NCBI RefSeq assembly: GCF_035917995.1
Contig: NZ_CP109131.1
Coordinates: forward strand, 4,464,001 to 4,528,000
From: Streptosporangium sp. NBC_01755
Lineage (GTDB): Bacteria > Actinomycetota > Actinomycetes > Streptosporangiales > Streptosporangiaceae
Length of the DNA stretch: 64,000 nt
Direction of reading: 5' to 3'
Shown: in pieces, positions 28,730-36,842 of the stretch
Layout of the letters: each line of letters begins with the position of its first letter
Position numbering within the stretch: position 1 is the stretch's first letter
Program-made: the position numbers and the translations under genes
Notes under the pieces: generated by a model
The model's database searches: none
The model's input: only the letters and a program-made list of their open reading frames with translations
Told to the model about the DNA's origin: nothing

Positions 28730-29644
28730 TCAGCTGCTCCTGTTGATCAGGTAGGAGAAGACGCTCTCCAGGTCCTCGTCGGCGGGGGAGACCTGCCAGA
28801 CGCGTACGTCCGCGTCCCTGGCGACCCTGGGCAGCAGGCGGGTGAAGCGTCGGAAGTCGACCGCCTGCACCTCCAGGCCCGCCTCGGTCAGCGAGACCGC
28901 GCCCGAGGAGGCGTCGGCGATCAGCGCGGACGCCAGGCGGCGGTCGTCGCTGGAGCGGATCCGGAACAGGTGCGGGCGGTCGGTCATCCGGCGGCGGATC
29001 TCACGGAAGTCCCCGGAGGCGGCGTGCCGTCCGGCGACCAGCACCTCGATGTGCTGGGCGACGCGTTCCACCTCCTCCAGGATGTGCGAGCTGAACAGGA
29101 TGGTCTTGCCCGCCGCGCCCATGGTGCTGACCAGGTCCATCAGGTGCAGGCGCTGGCGGGGGTCCATGCCGTTGAACGGCTCGTCGAGCAGCAGGACCTG
29201 GGGGTCGTGCACCAGGGCGGCGGCCACCTTGACGCGCTGGCGCATGCCCTTGGAGTACGTCTCGATCCTGCGGTCCTTGGCGCTCTCCATCTCCACCAGG
29301 GCGAGCGCCTTACGGGCGGCGTCCTCAGGGGCGGGCAGGTGATGCAGGCGAGCGCTGGAGAGCACGAACTGCCAGCCGGTGAGGAAGCCGTAGACGGCCT
29401 CGCGCTCGGGGACCAGGCCGATGGAGCGGTAGATCTGGTGGTTGCGCCAGATCCGGTCGCCGTCCAGGGTGACGGTGCCGCCCGAGGGTGCCAGGAACCC
29501 GGCCATCATGTGCAGCAGCGTGGACTTGCCCGCACCGTTTGGGCCGAGCAGCCCGGTGACGCCGGGGCCGACGGTCATGGTGATGTCGTTGACGGCGACC
29601 ACGTTGCCGTACCAGCGGGAGACCTGGGCCAGTTCGATCCTCAT
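28730..29644 (-). CDS. ABC transporter ATP-binding protein
   Basis: This 304-residue ATPase has Walker A GPNGAGKST (34-42), the signature YSKGMRQRVKVAAAL, Walker B VLLLDEPFNGMD and the switch histidine in FSSHILEEVE. A C-terminal region of 80 residues beyond the NBD is typical of CcmA-like ABC-2 exporters. ATG 29644 is chosen because longer starts would run into the upstream permease; it overlaps that gene by four bases (ATGA). Confidence 0.9.
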   Translation of the reverse strand: MRIELAQVSRWYGNVVAVNDITMTVGPGVTGLLGPNGAGKSTLLHMMAGFLAPSGGTVTLDGDRIWRNHQIYRSIGLVPEREAVYGFLTGWQFVLSSARLHHLPAPEDAARKALALVEMESAKDRRIETYSKGMRQRVKVAAALVHDPQVLLLDEPFNGMDPRQRLHLMDLVSTMGAAGKTILFSSHILEEVERVAQHIEVLVAGRHAASGDFREIRRRMTDRPHLFRIRSSDDRRLASALIADASSGAVSLTEAGLEVQAVDFRRFTRLLPRVARDADVRVWQVSPADEDLESVFSYLINRSS

Positions 29645-30519
29645 CGGGAGGCCGCCTTCCGGTAGCGCGCGATCAGGGCCGTCACGGACAGCGCGATCAG
29701 CACGATCATGATCACTCCGGCGACCAGGCTGCCCGCGCCCGAGGGGTAGATGACGTTCGAGGCGGGGGTCGCTCCGAAGATTCCGACGTGCACGGCGGCG
29801 TCCACCAGGAAGAACGGGTTGATCAGCCAGGCCCACGCGGCGGCGGCGTCGTTGCCCATCGACTCCAGCGTCCCGTACAGCACCGTGGAGACGGCGGAGG
29901 CGAGCAGGTAGAGGGCGATGACCGAGGCCACGCCCAGACCGCGCCTGGGAGTGAACGAGGCGATGGCGATGCCGAGGCAGGCCAGCAGCAGCGCGTAGCC
30001 GGCCGCGCCGGCCATGCTGGTGAGGTATTCGACGGTGTGCGTGTCGCCGGGCAGGTCGATGACCACCTCACCGATGAACAGCACGGTGAGCGGCACCGCC
30101 AGCAGCAGGAACATCGCCGCGGTCATCGCCGCGAGCTTCGCGCCGACGTAGTCCCAGAGCGTCACCGGGCGCGACAGGTAGAGCGGCAGCACCCGGAAAC
30201 GCAGGTCGGGGGCGACGGCGTACGGCGACTGCGAGGCCAGGAAGATCGCGAGCACGACCTGCATGAAGACCGCGTACTCGGTGTAGCGCATTCCCTCCTG
30301 CTTGATCAGCGCCATCGCGGCGATGGAGACGACCGCGGGCAGGAACATGACGCCCACCAGCATGAATGGGATGATCTTGGAGCGGGCGGTGCGGCCGAGC
30401 CCGAAGATCCCGCGCAGGCTGTGCACGGCCAGCGCGGTGGTGGCGTGGCCCCGGCCGAGCCGCGCCCCGTCGTAGTGGCGGTATCCGATGTCGTGGATGA
30501 CACCCGTGGGTTCAGACAT
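29641..30519 (-). CDS. ABC-2 type transporter permease
   Basis: The 292-residue protein has a soluble N-terminus (residues 1-45) and six or so hydrophobic helices, with the characteristic RVLPLYLSRPVTLWDYVGAK after the second. It overlaps the flanking ATPase genes by 4 and 8 bases, a sign of coupled translation. It is not close to the other permease of the operon, so the exporter may be a heteromer or two related pumps. Confidence 0.87.
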   Translation of the reverse strand: MSEPTGVIHDIGYRHYDGARLGRGHATTALAVHSLRGIFGLGRTARSKIIPFMLVGVMFLPAVVSIAAMALIKQEGMRYTEYAVFMQVVLAIFLASQSPYAVAPDLRFRVLPLYLSRPVTLWDYVGAKLAAMTAAMFLLLAVPLTVLFIGEVVIDLPGDTHTVEYLTSMAGAAGYALLLACLGIAIASFTPRRGLGVASVIALYLLASAVSTVLYGTLESMGNDAAAAWAWLINPFFLVDAAVHVGIFGATPASNVIYPSGAGSLVAGVIMIVLIALSVTALIARYRKAASR

Positions 30520-31417
30520 TGACCGGCTCCCTGAAGACGTCCTCGATGCGCTGGCGGCCCTGTTCCAGGCGGACGAGGCAGAGGTCGAGCTCGCAGACGG
30601 CGTCGCGGAGGACGTCGAAGGTCTCCGGCGCGCGGACGTGGACGAGCAGCATCCTGCCGTGCGGGGTGACGGTCTCGCCCAGCTCGGTCAGCCGGGCCGC
30701 GAGCGCGTCCTGGCCCTCCTCCACCTCGACGGTCACGGTCTGGGTCTGCTGGGTGAACTCCCCGATGGCCGAGGAGCGCAGCAGCTTGCCGCCGTCGATC
30801 ACGATGACGTGGTCGCAGACCCGCTCAAGCTCGCCCAGCAGGTGGGAGGTGACCAGCACGCTGATGCCGAACTCCGAACCGATCCTGCGGATCAGCGCGA
30901 GCATCTCGTCGCGGCCCTGCGGGTCGAGACCGTTGGTGGGTTCGTCCAGCAGGACCAGGCGCGGATCGTGCACCAGGGCCTGGGCCAGCTTGACCCGCTG
31001 CTTCATGCCGGTGGAGTAACCGCCCATCGCACGGTAGCGCTCCTCGTACAGACCCACGTGGCGCAGCACGTCGGCGGCGCGCTCGCGGGCCGCGGTGCGC
31101 GGCAGGCCGGACATCTGGGCCATGTGCACGGTGAACTCGGTGGCGGACAGGTCGGGCGGCAGACAGTCGTGCTCGGGCATGTAGCCCACGATCCGGCGGA
31201 TCTCCGCACCCCTGGTCACGGTGTCCATGCCCAGCACCTGGGCACGGCCGGCGCTGGGTTCGAGCAGGCCGAGCAGAATCTTGATCAGCGTGGACTTGCC
31301 CGCGCCATTGGCGCCGACCAGGCCGGTCACGCCGGGGCCGACGGTGACGGTGAGCTGGTCAAGTGCCGTCACCCGGGGGAAACGTCTGGTAAGTCCCTCG
31401 GTGGCGAGGATAGTCAT
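30512..31417 (-). CDS. ABC transporter ATP-binding protein
   Basis: The first gene of the operon encodes a 301-residue ATPase with Walker A GANGAGKST (35-43), signature YSTGMKQRVKLAQAL, Walker B LVLLDEPTNGLD and VTSHLLGELE with the switch histidine. It resembles its operon partner at 28730-29644 and both have a C-terminal accessory domain. No regulator gene lies beside the operon, and the 85-bp gap to the DUF389 gene could hold its promoter. Confidence 0.9.
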   Translation of the reverse strand: MTILATEGLTRRFPRVTALDQLTVTVGPGVTGLVGANGAGKSTLIKILLGLLEPSAGRAQVLGMDTVTRGAEIRRIVGYMPEHDCLPPDLSATEFTVHMAQMSGLPRTAARERAADVLRHVGLYEERYRAMGGYSTGMKQRVKLAQALVHDPRLVLLDEPTNGLDPQGRDEMLALIRRIGSEFGISVLVTSHLLGELERVCDHVIVIDGGKLLRSSAIGEFTQQTQTVTVEVEEGQDALAARLTELGETVTPHGRMLLVHVRAPETFDVLRDAVCELDLCLVRLEQGRQRIEDVFREPVNV

Positions 31418-31502
31418 ACCGGGACACTATCCGCCGCCGCAGGCGGGCACCTCCGTCATACGAAGGAGTGCCGCATCGTCCGAAAGGGCAATTTTCCGGC
31501 CG

Positions 31503-32453
31503 TCACCCTCGTCCTGAGCGCGTCGGAGGCCGCATGCCGAACCGGGACCAGTAGGCCCGCTGCGCGAGGAGCGTCAGCACCCCGGAGATGATCATGCCTG
31601 CGATGTTCACCCCGAGCTGGGCGGCGGAGGCACCCATGTCACCCCAGCGCGACAGTGCGGCGGCGACCGCGAAGTAACCCGCGGCCGGGACCGTGGTGAC
31701 GGAGATGAAGACGCCGACCAGCGCCGAGGACTTGCCCGCGGTCACCGAGAGCACCCCGGCGGCCCCGGCGAGCAGCGCCACGATGAACGACCACTTGTCG
31801 GGCTTGACGATGAACTCGATCTCCTCGTGCCCGGTCCCCAGCGAGCCGGCGTCGATCCAGCCGAGCCACCGCGAGACCAGTGCACAGGCGAAGGTGATCG
31901 CGATGGCGACGGCGAAGCCCACGACCAGGGTACGGAGCGCGCGGCCGATCAGCTGCCGATCGATGCGGATCAGACCGAAGCAGATGGCCGCGATCGCGCC
32001 GAACTCCGGCCCGAGCACCATCGCGCCGACGATGAGGATCGGCGAGTTGACGATCACACCGATCGCTGCGATCTGTGCGGCGATCGCGAAGAACGCGAGA
32101 AAGGCCCAGGTGATCCGGGAGTCGTCGCTGACCCGCTGGGCGAACTCCGCCCAGACCACCGCGTCGTCCCCATCGCCGGGCGCCTCCTCCTGGGCACGCT
32201 CGGACACCTCCGAGATCGACAGGTCGACCTCCTCGGCCGCGATCGATCCCTCGGCGTGCAGGCCGAGCCGCTGCAGCCGCTCGATCACCTCGTTGGCGGC
32301 CTCGCGGGCGACGTCGAACTGGACGAGGTCCCCGGCGGGGGAGCGCGCGGCACCGGGGAGCACGACGATGTTGACGACACCGACGCAGGTGTCGAGCACC
32401 TCCAGCACCCCGTCCGACAGCTCCGACGGACTGATCACGCGCAGATGTAACAC
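31503..32453 (-). CDS. DUF389 family membrane protein
   Basis: The 316-residue protein has a soluble N-terminal part (residues 1-110) and a hydrophobic core of several helices with the DUF389 blocks NSPILIVGAMVLGPEFGAIAA and DRQLIGRALRTLVVG. These proteins are widespread but their function is unknown. ATG at 32453. The gene is separated from the ABC operon by 85 bp and the two may be separate units. Confidence 0.87.
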   Translation of the reverse strand: MLHLRVISPSELSDGVLEVLDTCVGVVNIVVLPGAARSPAGDLVQFDVAREAANEVIERLQRLGLHAEGSIAAEEVDLSISEVSERAQEEAPGDGDDAVVWAEFAQRVSDDSRITWAFLAFFAIAAQIAAIGVIVNSPILIVGAMVLGPEFGAIAAICFGLIRIDRQLIGRALRTLVVGFAVAIAITFACALVSRWLGWIDAGSLGTGHEEIEFIVKPDKWSFIVALLAGAAGVLSVTAGKSSALVGVFISVTTVPAAGYFAVAAALSRWGDMGASAAQLGVNIAGMIISGVLTLLAQRAYWSRFGMRPPTRSGRG

Positions 32454-32494
32454 GGGCCAACCTTAGGACCTGTGGGGCGGTTCTCCTCAACCCC

Positions 32495-33120
32495 TTACAG
32501 GTCGATGTGGTCGACCCGGATCGCACGGTCTCCCGGGATCACGATCGGGTCCGCGACCTCGACCACTCGGCCCCGGGAGTACATCAGCCTGGTGATCGAG
32601 AAAACGGGTACCCCGGAACCGATCCCGAGGCGTTCGGACTCGTCCGGGCTCGGCATGCGGACCGAGGTCTCCTCCGTGATCCTGTCGATCTCGATGCCGA
32701 GCGTGCGCAACTGGCCGATGGTGCCGCCGGGCCACGGCTCGTTCCTCGGGTCGGCGACCGGTGTGCCCTCGACGTCCGAGGCCAGCAGGCAGGGCCGGGA
32801 CATCTGGGAGGGAACGCCCTTGGCGTAGAAGACGAATCGGCGCTCCAGCACACGGACACCGGGCTCGACACCGAACAACCCCGCCAGGCGATCGTCCGCC
32901 TCGATCCACCGGAACGCCTTGTCCAGCCGATACTCCGCCCAGGTGATTCCGGCATCCGTGGTGAACGACGTCTGCGGGGTCTCCTGCGGACCGGCGTCGG
33001 CCCGATAGCGATCCATGGAGATGCGCCTGGTGATCGGCTGCTCGCGGACCCATGTCCCGCCCCTGCCTTTCGATCACGGCACGGGTCTGTTCCATGTTGA
33101 TCGCGGAGCGGGTGCCGTGA
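32495..33120 (-). pseudogene. GntR-family regulator with UTRA domain, N-terminus decayed
   Basis: An intact 173-codon frame (32495-33016) encodes a UTRA ligand-binding domain (WAEYRLDKAFRWIEADDRL, LLASDVEGTPVADP, GIGSGVPVFSITRLMYSRGR). Directly upstream, in two other frames, are the end of a GntR winged helix: TRSAINMEQTRAVIERQGR then WVREQPITRRISMDRY. Compared with the family layout a codon is missing after INM and the frame shifts at about 33040. The ATG of the open frame is just the methionine of ISMDRY. The remaining domain could be expressed alone, but DNA binding looks lost. Confidence 0.7.
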
Positions 33121-33158
33121 TCGGGCTGGACGAGGCGTGCGTGAGCCCGCACCTGGGC

Positions 33159-33407
33159 ATGGCGCAGCGCGATCATGTTCGGCTCGACTGGCACGGGCCG
33201 TGCCGGACGCCCGTACGGGTGCGGCCGGTGGCGTGGACGTGTGTGTGCCAGGCCACGGTGTACGAGCCGTGCGAGGGCGGCGGCCAGGGGTTCATTCGGC
33301 GGACCAGGCAGCTCAAGGGGGGCCATCGGGTGGACGAGAGTCACCGCTGGTCGATCGCTGGGTCTCGGGCGACCTGGGCGGCACTGCTGTCCGGAGGAGC
33401 CCGATAG
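33159..33407 (+). CDS. Small Trp/Cys-rich conserved protein
   Basis: The 82-residue product has LDWHGPCRTPVRVRPVAWTC, VCQATVYEPCEGGGQGFIRR and DESHRWSIAGSRATWAALLSG. The four cysteines could bind a metal. Codon use is strongly GC3-rich, which supports it as real. I believe this is a conserved actinomycete family found near GntR regulators, from memory rather than a search. Start at 33159 is tentative because no clear Shine-Dalgarno sequence precedes it. It lies on the opposite strand to the decayed GntR gene, just upstream of that gene's remnants. Confidence 0.6.
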   Translation: MAQRDHVRLDWHGPCRTPVRVRPVAWTCVCQATVYEPCEGGGQGFIRRTRQLKGGHRVDESHRWSIAGSRATWAALLSGGAR

Positions 33408-33410
33408 TAC

Positions 33411-33453
33411 GGCGTGGCGGCGCGGGATCTGGAGGGACTCGCGCCGCCACGCC
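33411..33453. terminator. Perfect 14-bp hairpin after the small protein gene
   Basis: Arms 33411-33424 and 33440-33453 are exact reverse complements with a 15-base loop. It begins four bases after the stop and is a likely terminator, although there is no U-run. Confidence 0.65.
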
Positions 33454-33496
33454 ATCATGTGAAACTCGGACGGCCGGAGCCTGCCCAGCTGAACGA

Positions 33497-33521
33497 ATGT
33501 GTGATCACTCTGATCACACAT
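33497..33521. promoter_or_regulatory. 25-bp perfect palindrome, possible operator
   Basis: ATGTGTGATCA (33497-33507), CTC, then TGATCACACAT (33511-33521) is an exact inverted repeat of low GC in a GC-rich genome. It lies in the 183-bp gap between the small protein gene and the DinB-fold gene. Its shape suits a GntR- or CRP-type dimer. See findings. Confidence 0.55.
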
Positions 33522-33590
33522 CCCGACGCGTCATGTCCGCGAGTGCGCGATGCGGTTCGGCACGGATGAGGTCACGGTCACGATCTCGTC

Positions 33591-34118
33591 TCACCCGGTG
33601 GACGCGGCGCGCAGTAGCCGGAGCTGGCCGATCTCGGCGACGTTCTTCATCAGTTCCGCGTTGCCCCAGGCGAGCATGTGGGCGACGGTCAGCTCGGGAC
33701 TGTCCTGCCAGGGGAAGGGCGCGGTGGCGTCCAGGTCGGTGTCGGTGAGCCGGCCCAGCACCGCCAGCCACTCCGTACGGAGGTCACGCAACCAGTCGAC
33801 GGTCGCCTGCCCGTTACCGGGCCATCCGATCTCGGTTCGCTCTCGCGGCGTCCGTCCCTGGGCGTGGTCGAGGGTCACGGTCCACCACCAGCCGATGTGC
33901 CAGGTGACCCATCCGAGCGTGGGGACCGGGACGGGGTCGAGCTCGGACTCCTCCCAGTCGGGCACCCACACCCCGTCGGCACCCGGACGCACCGTCCAGC
34001 AGTGGGCCGCGGGCTCCCACAGGAAGTCCTCCGGCTTCAGCTGCTCTAGGTGAAACTCGAACAGTGACCAGGTCAGGTCGAACTGCCAGCGCAGCAGTTC
34101 ACAACGGGAAACAGGCAC
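33591..34118 (-). CDS. DinB-superfamily protein
   Basis: The 175-residue product has the four-helix DinB layout: LRWQFDLTWSLFEFHLEQL, GWVTWHIGWWWTVTLDHAQG with metal-binding histidine, then WLRDLRTEWLAVLGRL and LTVAHMLAWGNAELMKNVAE with a second histidine. DinB-fold enzymes include metal-dependent thiol transferases, but most are uncharacterised. The GTG at 34118 is chosen because longer starts enter Arg/Pro-rich non-coding style sequence. Its 3' end faces the small-protein gene. Confidence 0.72.
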   Translation of the reverse strand: MPVSRCELLRWQFDLTWSLFEFHLEQLKPEDFLWEPAAHCWTVRPGADGVWVPDWEESELDPVPVPTLGWVTWHIGWWWTVTLDHAQGRTPRERTEIGWPGNGQATVDWLRDLRTEWLAVLGRLTDTDLDATAPFPWQDSPELTVAHMLAWGNAELMKNVAEIGQLRLLRAASTG

Positions 34119-34289
34119 CGGCCGACCCTGCCACACCGCACGCCCACCTCGAAAGTCGTTTTCCGCGGGCCTGCGAGACCCCTCGCCCGCGGCGCCGTAT
34201 CGCCTTCTTGGAGCCGCGCGAGAGCACTTGGCCGCGACGCCCGGAGCCGCACGGCGTGGCGCGGAGGCCCGGGAGGTGAGGCGGAGCTC

Positions 34290-34331
34290 CACAGGACACA
34301 GCGCGGAGCCTCACAGGACACAGCGCGGAGC
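34290..34331. repeat. 20-bp direct repeat, 22-bp period
   Basis: CACAGGACACAGCGCGGAGC occurs at 34290-34309 and 34312-34331. It sits immediately beyond the 3' end of the duplicated coaA fragment. The rest of the gap 34119-34580 holds that fragment and the ribosome-binding region of the following gene; nothing else is recognisable. Confidence 0.85.
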
Positions 34332-34347
34332 GCCGAAGACCGGACGG

Positions 34348-34467
34348 TCAGATGCGGCGGAGGCGGACGCGCTGGATGGAGTGGTTGGAACCCTTGTGCA
34401 GCACCAGGTCCGCCCGGCCCCTGGTGGGGGCGATGTTCTCGACGAGATCGCGTTCGACGTGCAGGTC
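34348..34467 (-). pseudogene. Fragment of a second coaA, C-terminal 39 codons
   Basis: The minus-strand frame reads [20 protein letters not shown] and on to HKGSNHSIQRVRLRRI plus stop. The real coaA at 35785 ends [20 protein letters not shown] and so on; over 35 residues 28 are identical. DNA similarity covers this block and continues into the sequence past the stop (GGCGGAGCYCCACA). The rest of the gene is absent. It lies at the far end of a three-gene module, mirroring coaA. Confidence 0.85.
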
Positions 34468-34580
34468 AACGTTTGGCAGCGAACACCGCGAACCATGTGG
34501 AACACTCTCGCATCTAGCCTTTGCTTCGCAACGAAGGCCGGGGCATAGCACACCAGCACGCCTGGTGCCAGACTGAGGGC

Positions 34581-34955
34581 GTGAAGGAGCGGGAGAGTCC
34601 GAACTTGTCAGAGCTTTCGGTTGTTGTTGACTGGAGCGCAGCGGACGGCGTGCCGATCGAGCATGTCAACCAGTTCATCGGGCAGCCTGGTCCGCCGACG
34701 CTGAGCAGGACGCCCGATGGCGTCTTCCTGCTGCTTGGCAGCATCCCTCCACCGGTCATCCCCAATGATCCCGAAGGGCAGCGTCGCGCCATTGAGGGGT
34801 TGAAAAACGGTTTGAAGGTCACTGTTCACGGTCGTTTTCACTTAAGCCGTGAGCGCCTCGAAGAGCTCATCGATGTTCTGCAGCAGACCGCCGCTAACTA
34901 CGACACCCTGGTAGAGCAAGGCCGTGCCATATCCGGCCAGGGTGAGAAGGAGTGA
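34581..34955 (+). CDS. Hypothetical protein, first gene of the toxin module
   Basis: The 124-residue product is not recognised. It reads SELSVVVDWSAADGVPIEHV, a GVFLLLGSIPPPVIPND segment and a helical C-terminus (RERLEELIDVLQQTAANYDT). Base composition and codon choice are lower in GC than the neighbours, a sign of transfer. It starts with GTG; its stop overlaps a possible GTG start of the next gene (GTGA). It could be an antitoxin component, a regulator or an accessory protein. No DNA-binding motif is evident. Confidence 0.65.
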   Translation: MKERESPNLSELSVVVDWSAADGVPIEHVNQFIGQPGPPTLSRTPDGVFLLLGSIPPPVIPNDPEGQRRAIEGLKNGLKVTVHGRFHLSRERLEELIDVLQQTAANYDTLVEQGRAISGQGEKE

Positions 34956-34960
34956 CTTCG

Positions 34961-35260
34961 ATGGCATCCCTCGTGCTCTCCCCCTTTTCTTCCGCTGGTA
35001 CCGCTGATGAGTTCCGTTATCAAATTCTCTCTTCCCCTCCCGGTGGCACACGCTCTCGACTTCGCCGGCCGACCGTATCCGCGACGTCACAAGAGGTGCA
35101 TGTCGTGGTTCAAGGGCCGTGGTCCAAGGTCGTCAGCAACGCTCAAGTGGCTGGGCGTGAACTGACGTTGGAAGAAGAGTTTGATCTCGTGGCCGATGAC
35201 ACCTTCGCTTGGGCCGAAGAGAACCTGCCTGTAGCGGCAGAGACCTGGATGGACGAGTAG
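34961..35260 (+). CDS. Hypothetical protein, putative antitoxin partner
   Basis: The 99-residue product is unassigned. It ends in an acidic stretch (ELTLEEEFDLVADDTFAWAE), as antitoxins that wrap a MazF dimer often do, and lies six bases before the MazF-family toxin gene. It lacks the AbrB-type N-terminus of classical MazE. AAGGAG lies eight bases before ATG 34961, which favours it over GTG 34952. The role as antitoxin is inference from position alone. Confidence 0.55.
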   Translation: MASLVLSPFSSAGTADEFRYQILSSPPGGTRSRLRRPTVSATSQEVHVVVQGPWSKVVSNAQVAGRELTLEEEFDLVADDTFAWAEENLPVAAETWMDE

Positions 35261-35265
35261 CCACA

Positions 35266-35619
35266 GTGCCCCATCCTTCGGACCCGCCCAAGCGGGGTGA
35301 AATCTACTGGGTTGATCACAACCCCGCACGAGGGTCTGAGCAGGCTGGGATGCGGCCAGGTGTCATCATCTCGCGCGACTCTTTCAACAGCCGGATGCGT
35401 GTTGTCGTGGTCGCCGCCATGACAAGTCAAGTCAAGCCGTCGCTTACGAAGGTGGCGGTGATGCTCCCCAGGAATCAGCCTTTGAAGAAGGAGGGACAGA
35501 TTCTCTCCTTCCAGATCATGACCATCGACAAAGCTCGTCTCGGCGGATACATGGGTTGCCTTGACAAGAATCAGATCGAGGATCTTAAAGAGTCGCTGCG
35601 CTTCGTCTGGGATCTGTAG
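35266..35619 (+). CDS. mazF: MazF/PemK-family mRNA interferase toxin
   Basis: MazF toxins cut mRNA or tRNA at short sequences. The 117-residue product has the family opening KRGEIYWVDHNPARGSEQAG, then RPGVIISRDSFN, and a core strand region VVVVAAMTSQVK. A C-terminal helix DLKESLRFVWDL completes the fold. GTG 35266 is the start; little Shine-Dalgarno sequence precedes it, so coupling to the gene before it is likely. Low-GC codons support horizontal origin with its two partners. Confidence 0.85.
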   Translation: MPHPSDPPKRGEIYWVDHNPARGSEQAGMRPGVIISRDSFNSRMRVVVVAAMTSQVKPSLTKVAVMLPRNQPLKKEGQILSFQIMTIDKARLGGYMGCLDKNQIEDLKESLRFVWDL

Positions 35620-35727
35620 GCCTTGGCTTCGTTTTTGGCCCGATGGTGGGTGTCAGGTCGAGTTTGATATCTGGAGGATCGGTCGTCGGCAGGGGAGTGT
35701 GAGGGGCCGGCAGGTCCCTCGCCCGGG

Positions 35728-35748
35728 GTGTGGGGCGGAGCCCCACAC
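35728..35748. terminator. Hairpin between the toxin gene and coaA
   Basis: GTGTGGGGC-GGA-GCCCCACAC forms a perfect 9-bp stem in the gap between convergent genes and may terminate both transcripts. Confidence 0.6.
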
Positions 35749-35784
35749 GGCGCGGCCCGAGCGCGGAGCGCGAGGCCCAACGGG

Positions 35785-36720
35785 TCAGATGCGGCGGAGG
35801 CGGACGCGGCTGACCGAGTGGTCGGCGCTCTTGTGCAGGACCAGGTCGGCGCGGCCTCTGGTGGGGGCGATGTTCTCCAGGAGGTTGCGCTCGTTGATGT
35901 CGCGCCAGATGTCCTTGGCGAACTCGGTCGCCTGCTCCTCGGACAGCTCGGCGAGGTGCCTGAAGTAGGACTTCGGGTCCTCGAAGGCGGTCTGCCGCAG
36001 CTTGTGGAAGCGGTCGATGTACCAGTCGCGGATGTGCTCGGCCTTGGCGTCCACGTAGATGGAGAAGTCGAAGTAGTCGTTGATCGCGAGCGCGGTGGGC
36101 GGGGCCGGTTGCAGCACGTTGAGGCCCTCGACGATGAGGATGTCGGGGCGGCGGATGGTCTGGACCGCACCGGGCACGATGTCGTACTCCAGGTGGCTGT
36201 AGACCGGGGCCGTCACCTCGGGCAGGCCCGCCTTGACGTCGGCGACGAACCTGACCAGGGCCCGCCGGTCGTAGCTCTCCGGGAAGCCCTTCCGGTGCAT
36301 GATGTTCCTGGCGGTGAGGACCTCGTTCGGGAACAGGAAGCTGTCCGTGGTGATCAGGTCCACCCGGGGGTGCTCCGGCCAGCGGGCCAGCAGGGTGTGC
36401 AGCAGCCTGGCGGTGGTCGACTTGCCGACCGCGACGCTGCCGGCGATGCCCAGGACGTACGGGGCCGTTCGCCGCTCGCCGCCGAGGAAGGTGTTGAGTG
36501 CCGCGCTGCGCTGCCTGACTCCGGTGAAGTGCAGGTTGAGCAGCCGGGTGAGCGGCAGGTAGATGTCGGTGACCTCGGTCAGGTCGATCGGGTCGTCGAC
36601 GCCGCGCAGCTCCTCCAGTTCGCTCTCGGTGAGCGTCAGGGGGGTGTTCTTCCGCAGGTCGCTCCACTGAGCCCGGCTCAGCTGCACGTACGGTGTCGCG
36701 GTGTCCAAACCGGTGGCCAT
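35785..36720 (-). CDS. coaA: Pantothenate kinase, type I
   Basis: CoaA phosphorylates pantothenate, the first committed step of coenzyme A synthesis. The 311-residue protein has the P-loop GSVAVGKST (94-102), the substrate-binding [12 protein letters not shown] and [10 protein letters not shown] blocks, and [11 protein letters not shown]. The terminal [16 protein letters not shown] is well conserved. It is transcribed divergently from glmS with 122 bp between starts. Its 3' end exists as a second, diverged copy at 34348-34467. Confidence 0.97.
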   Translation of the reverse strand: MATGLDTATPYVQLSRAQWSDLRKNTPLTLTESELEELRGVDDPIDLTEVTDIYLPLTRLLNLHFTGVRQRSAALNTFLGGERRTAPYVLGIAGSVAVGKSTTARLLHTLLARWPEHPRVDLITTDSFLFPNEVLTARNIMHRKGFPESYDRRALVRFVADVKAGLPEVTAPVYSHLEYDIVPGAVQTIRRPDILIVEGLNVLQPAPPTALAINDYFDFSIYVDAKAEHIRDWYIDRFHKLRQTAFEDPKSYFRHLAELSEEQATEFAKDIWRDINERNLLENIAPTRGRADLVLHKSADHSVSRVRLRRI

Positions 36721-36842
36721 GTTCAGCAAGCGTACTGATCGCCTCTGCGTACGATCCTGCCGGGTGCCGGGCGGGATTCTTGGGCTGTCTGGGGGGTTCT
36801 CCATAGACAAGGTGGCCGATCTCTCAGGGAAGGGGGTAGGGC

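Noticed and set aside
33497..33521. CRP site controlling the DinB-fold gene
   Set aside because: The palindrome has TGTGA and TCACA halves but a nine-base centre rather than six, and it lies at the 3' ends of both flanking genes, so it was kept only as a possible orphan operator.
36721..36842. glmS ribozyme
   Set aside because: The leader is only 122 bp and I see no ribozyme core or pseudoknot. The ribozyme is known mainly from Firmicutes.
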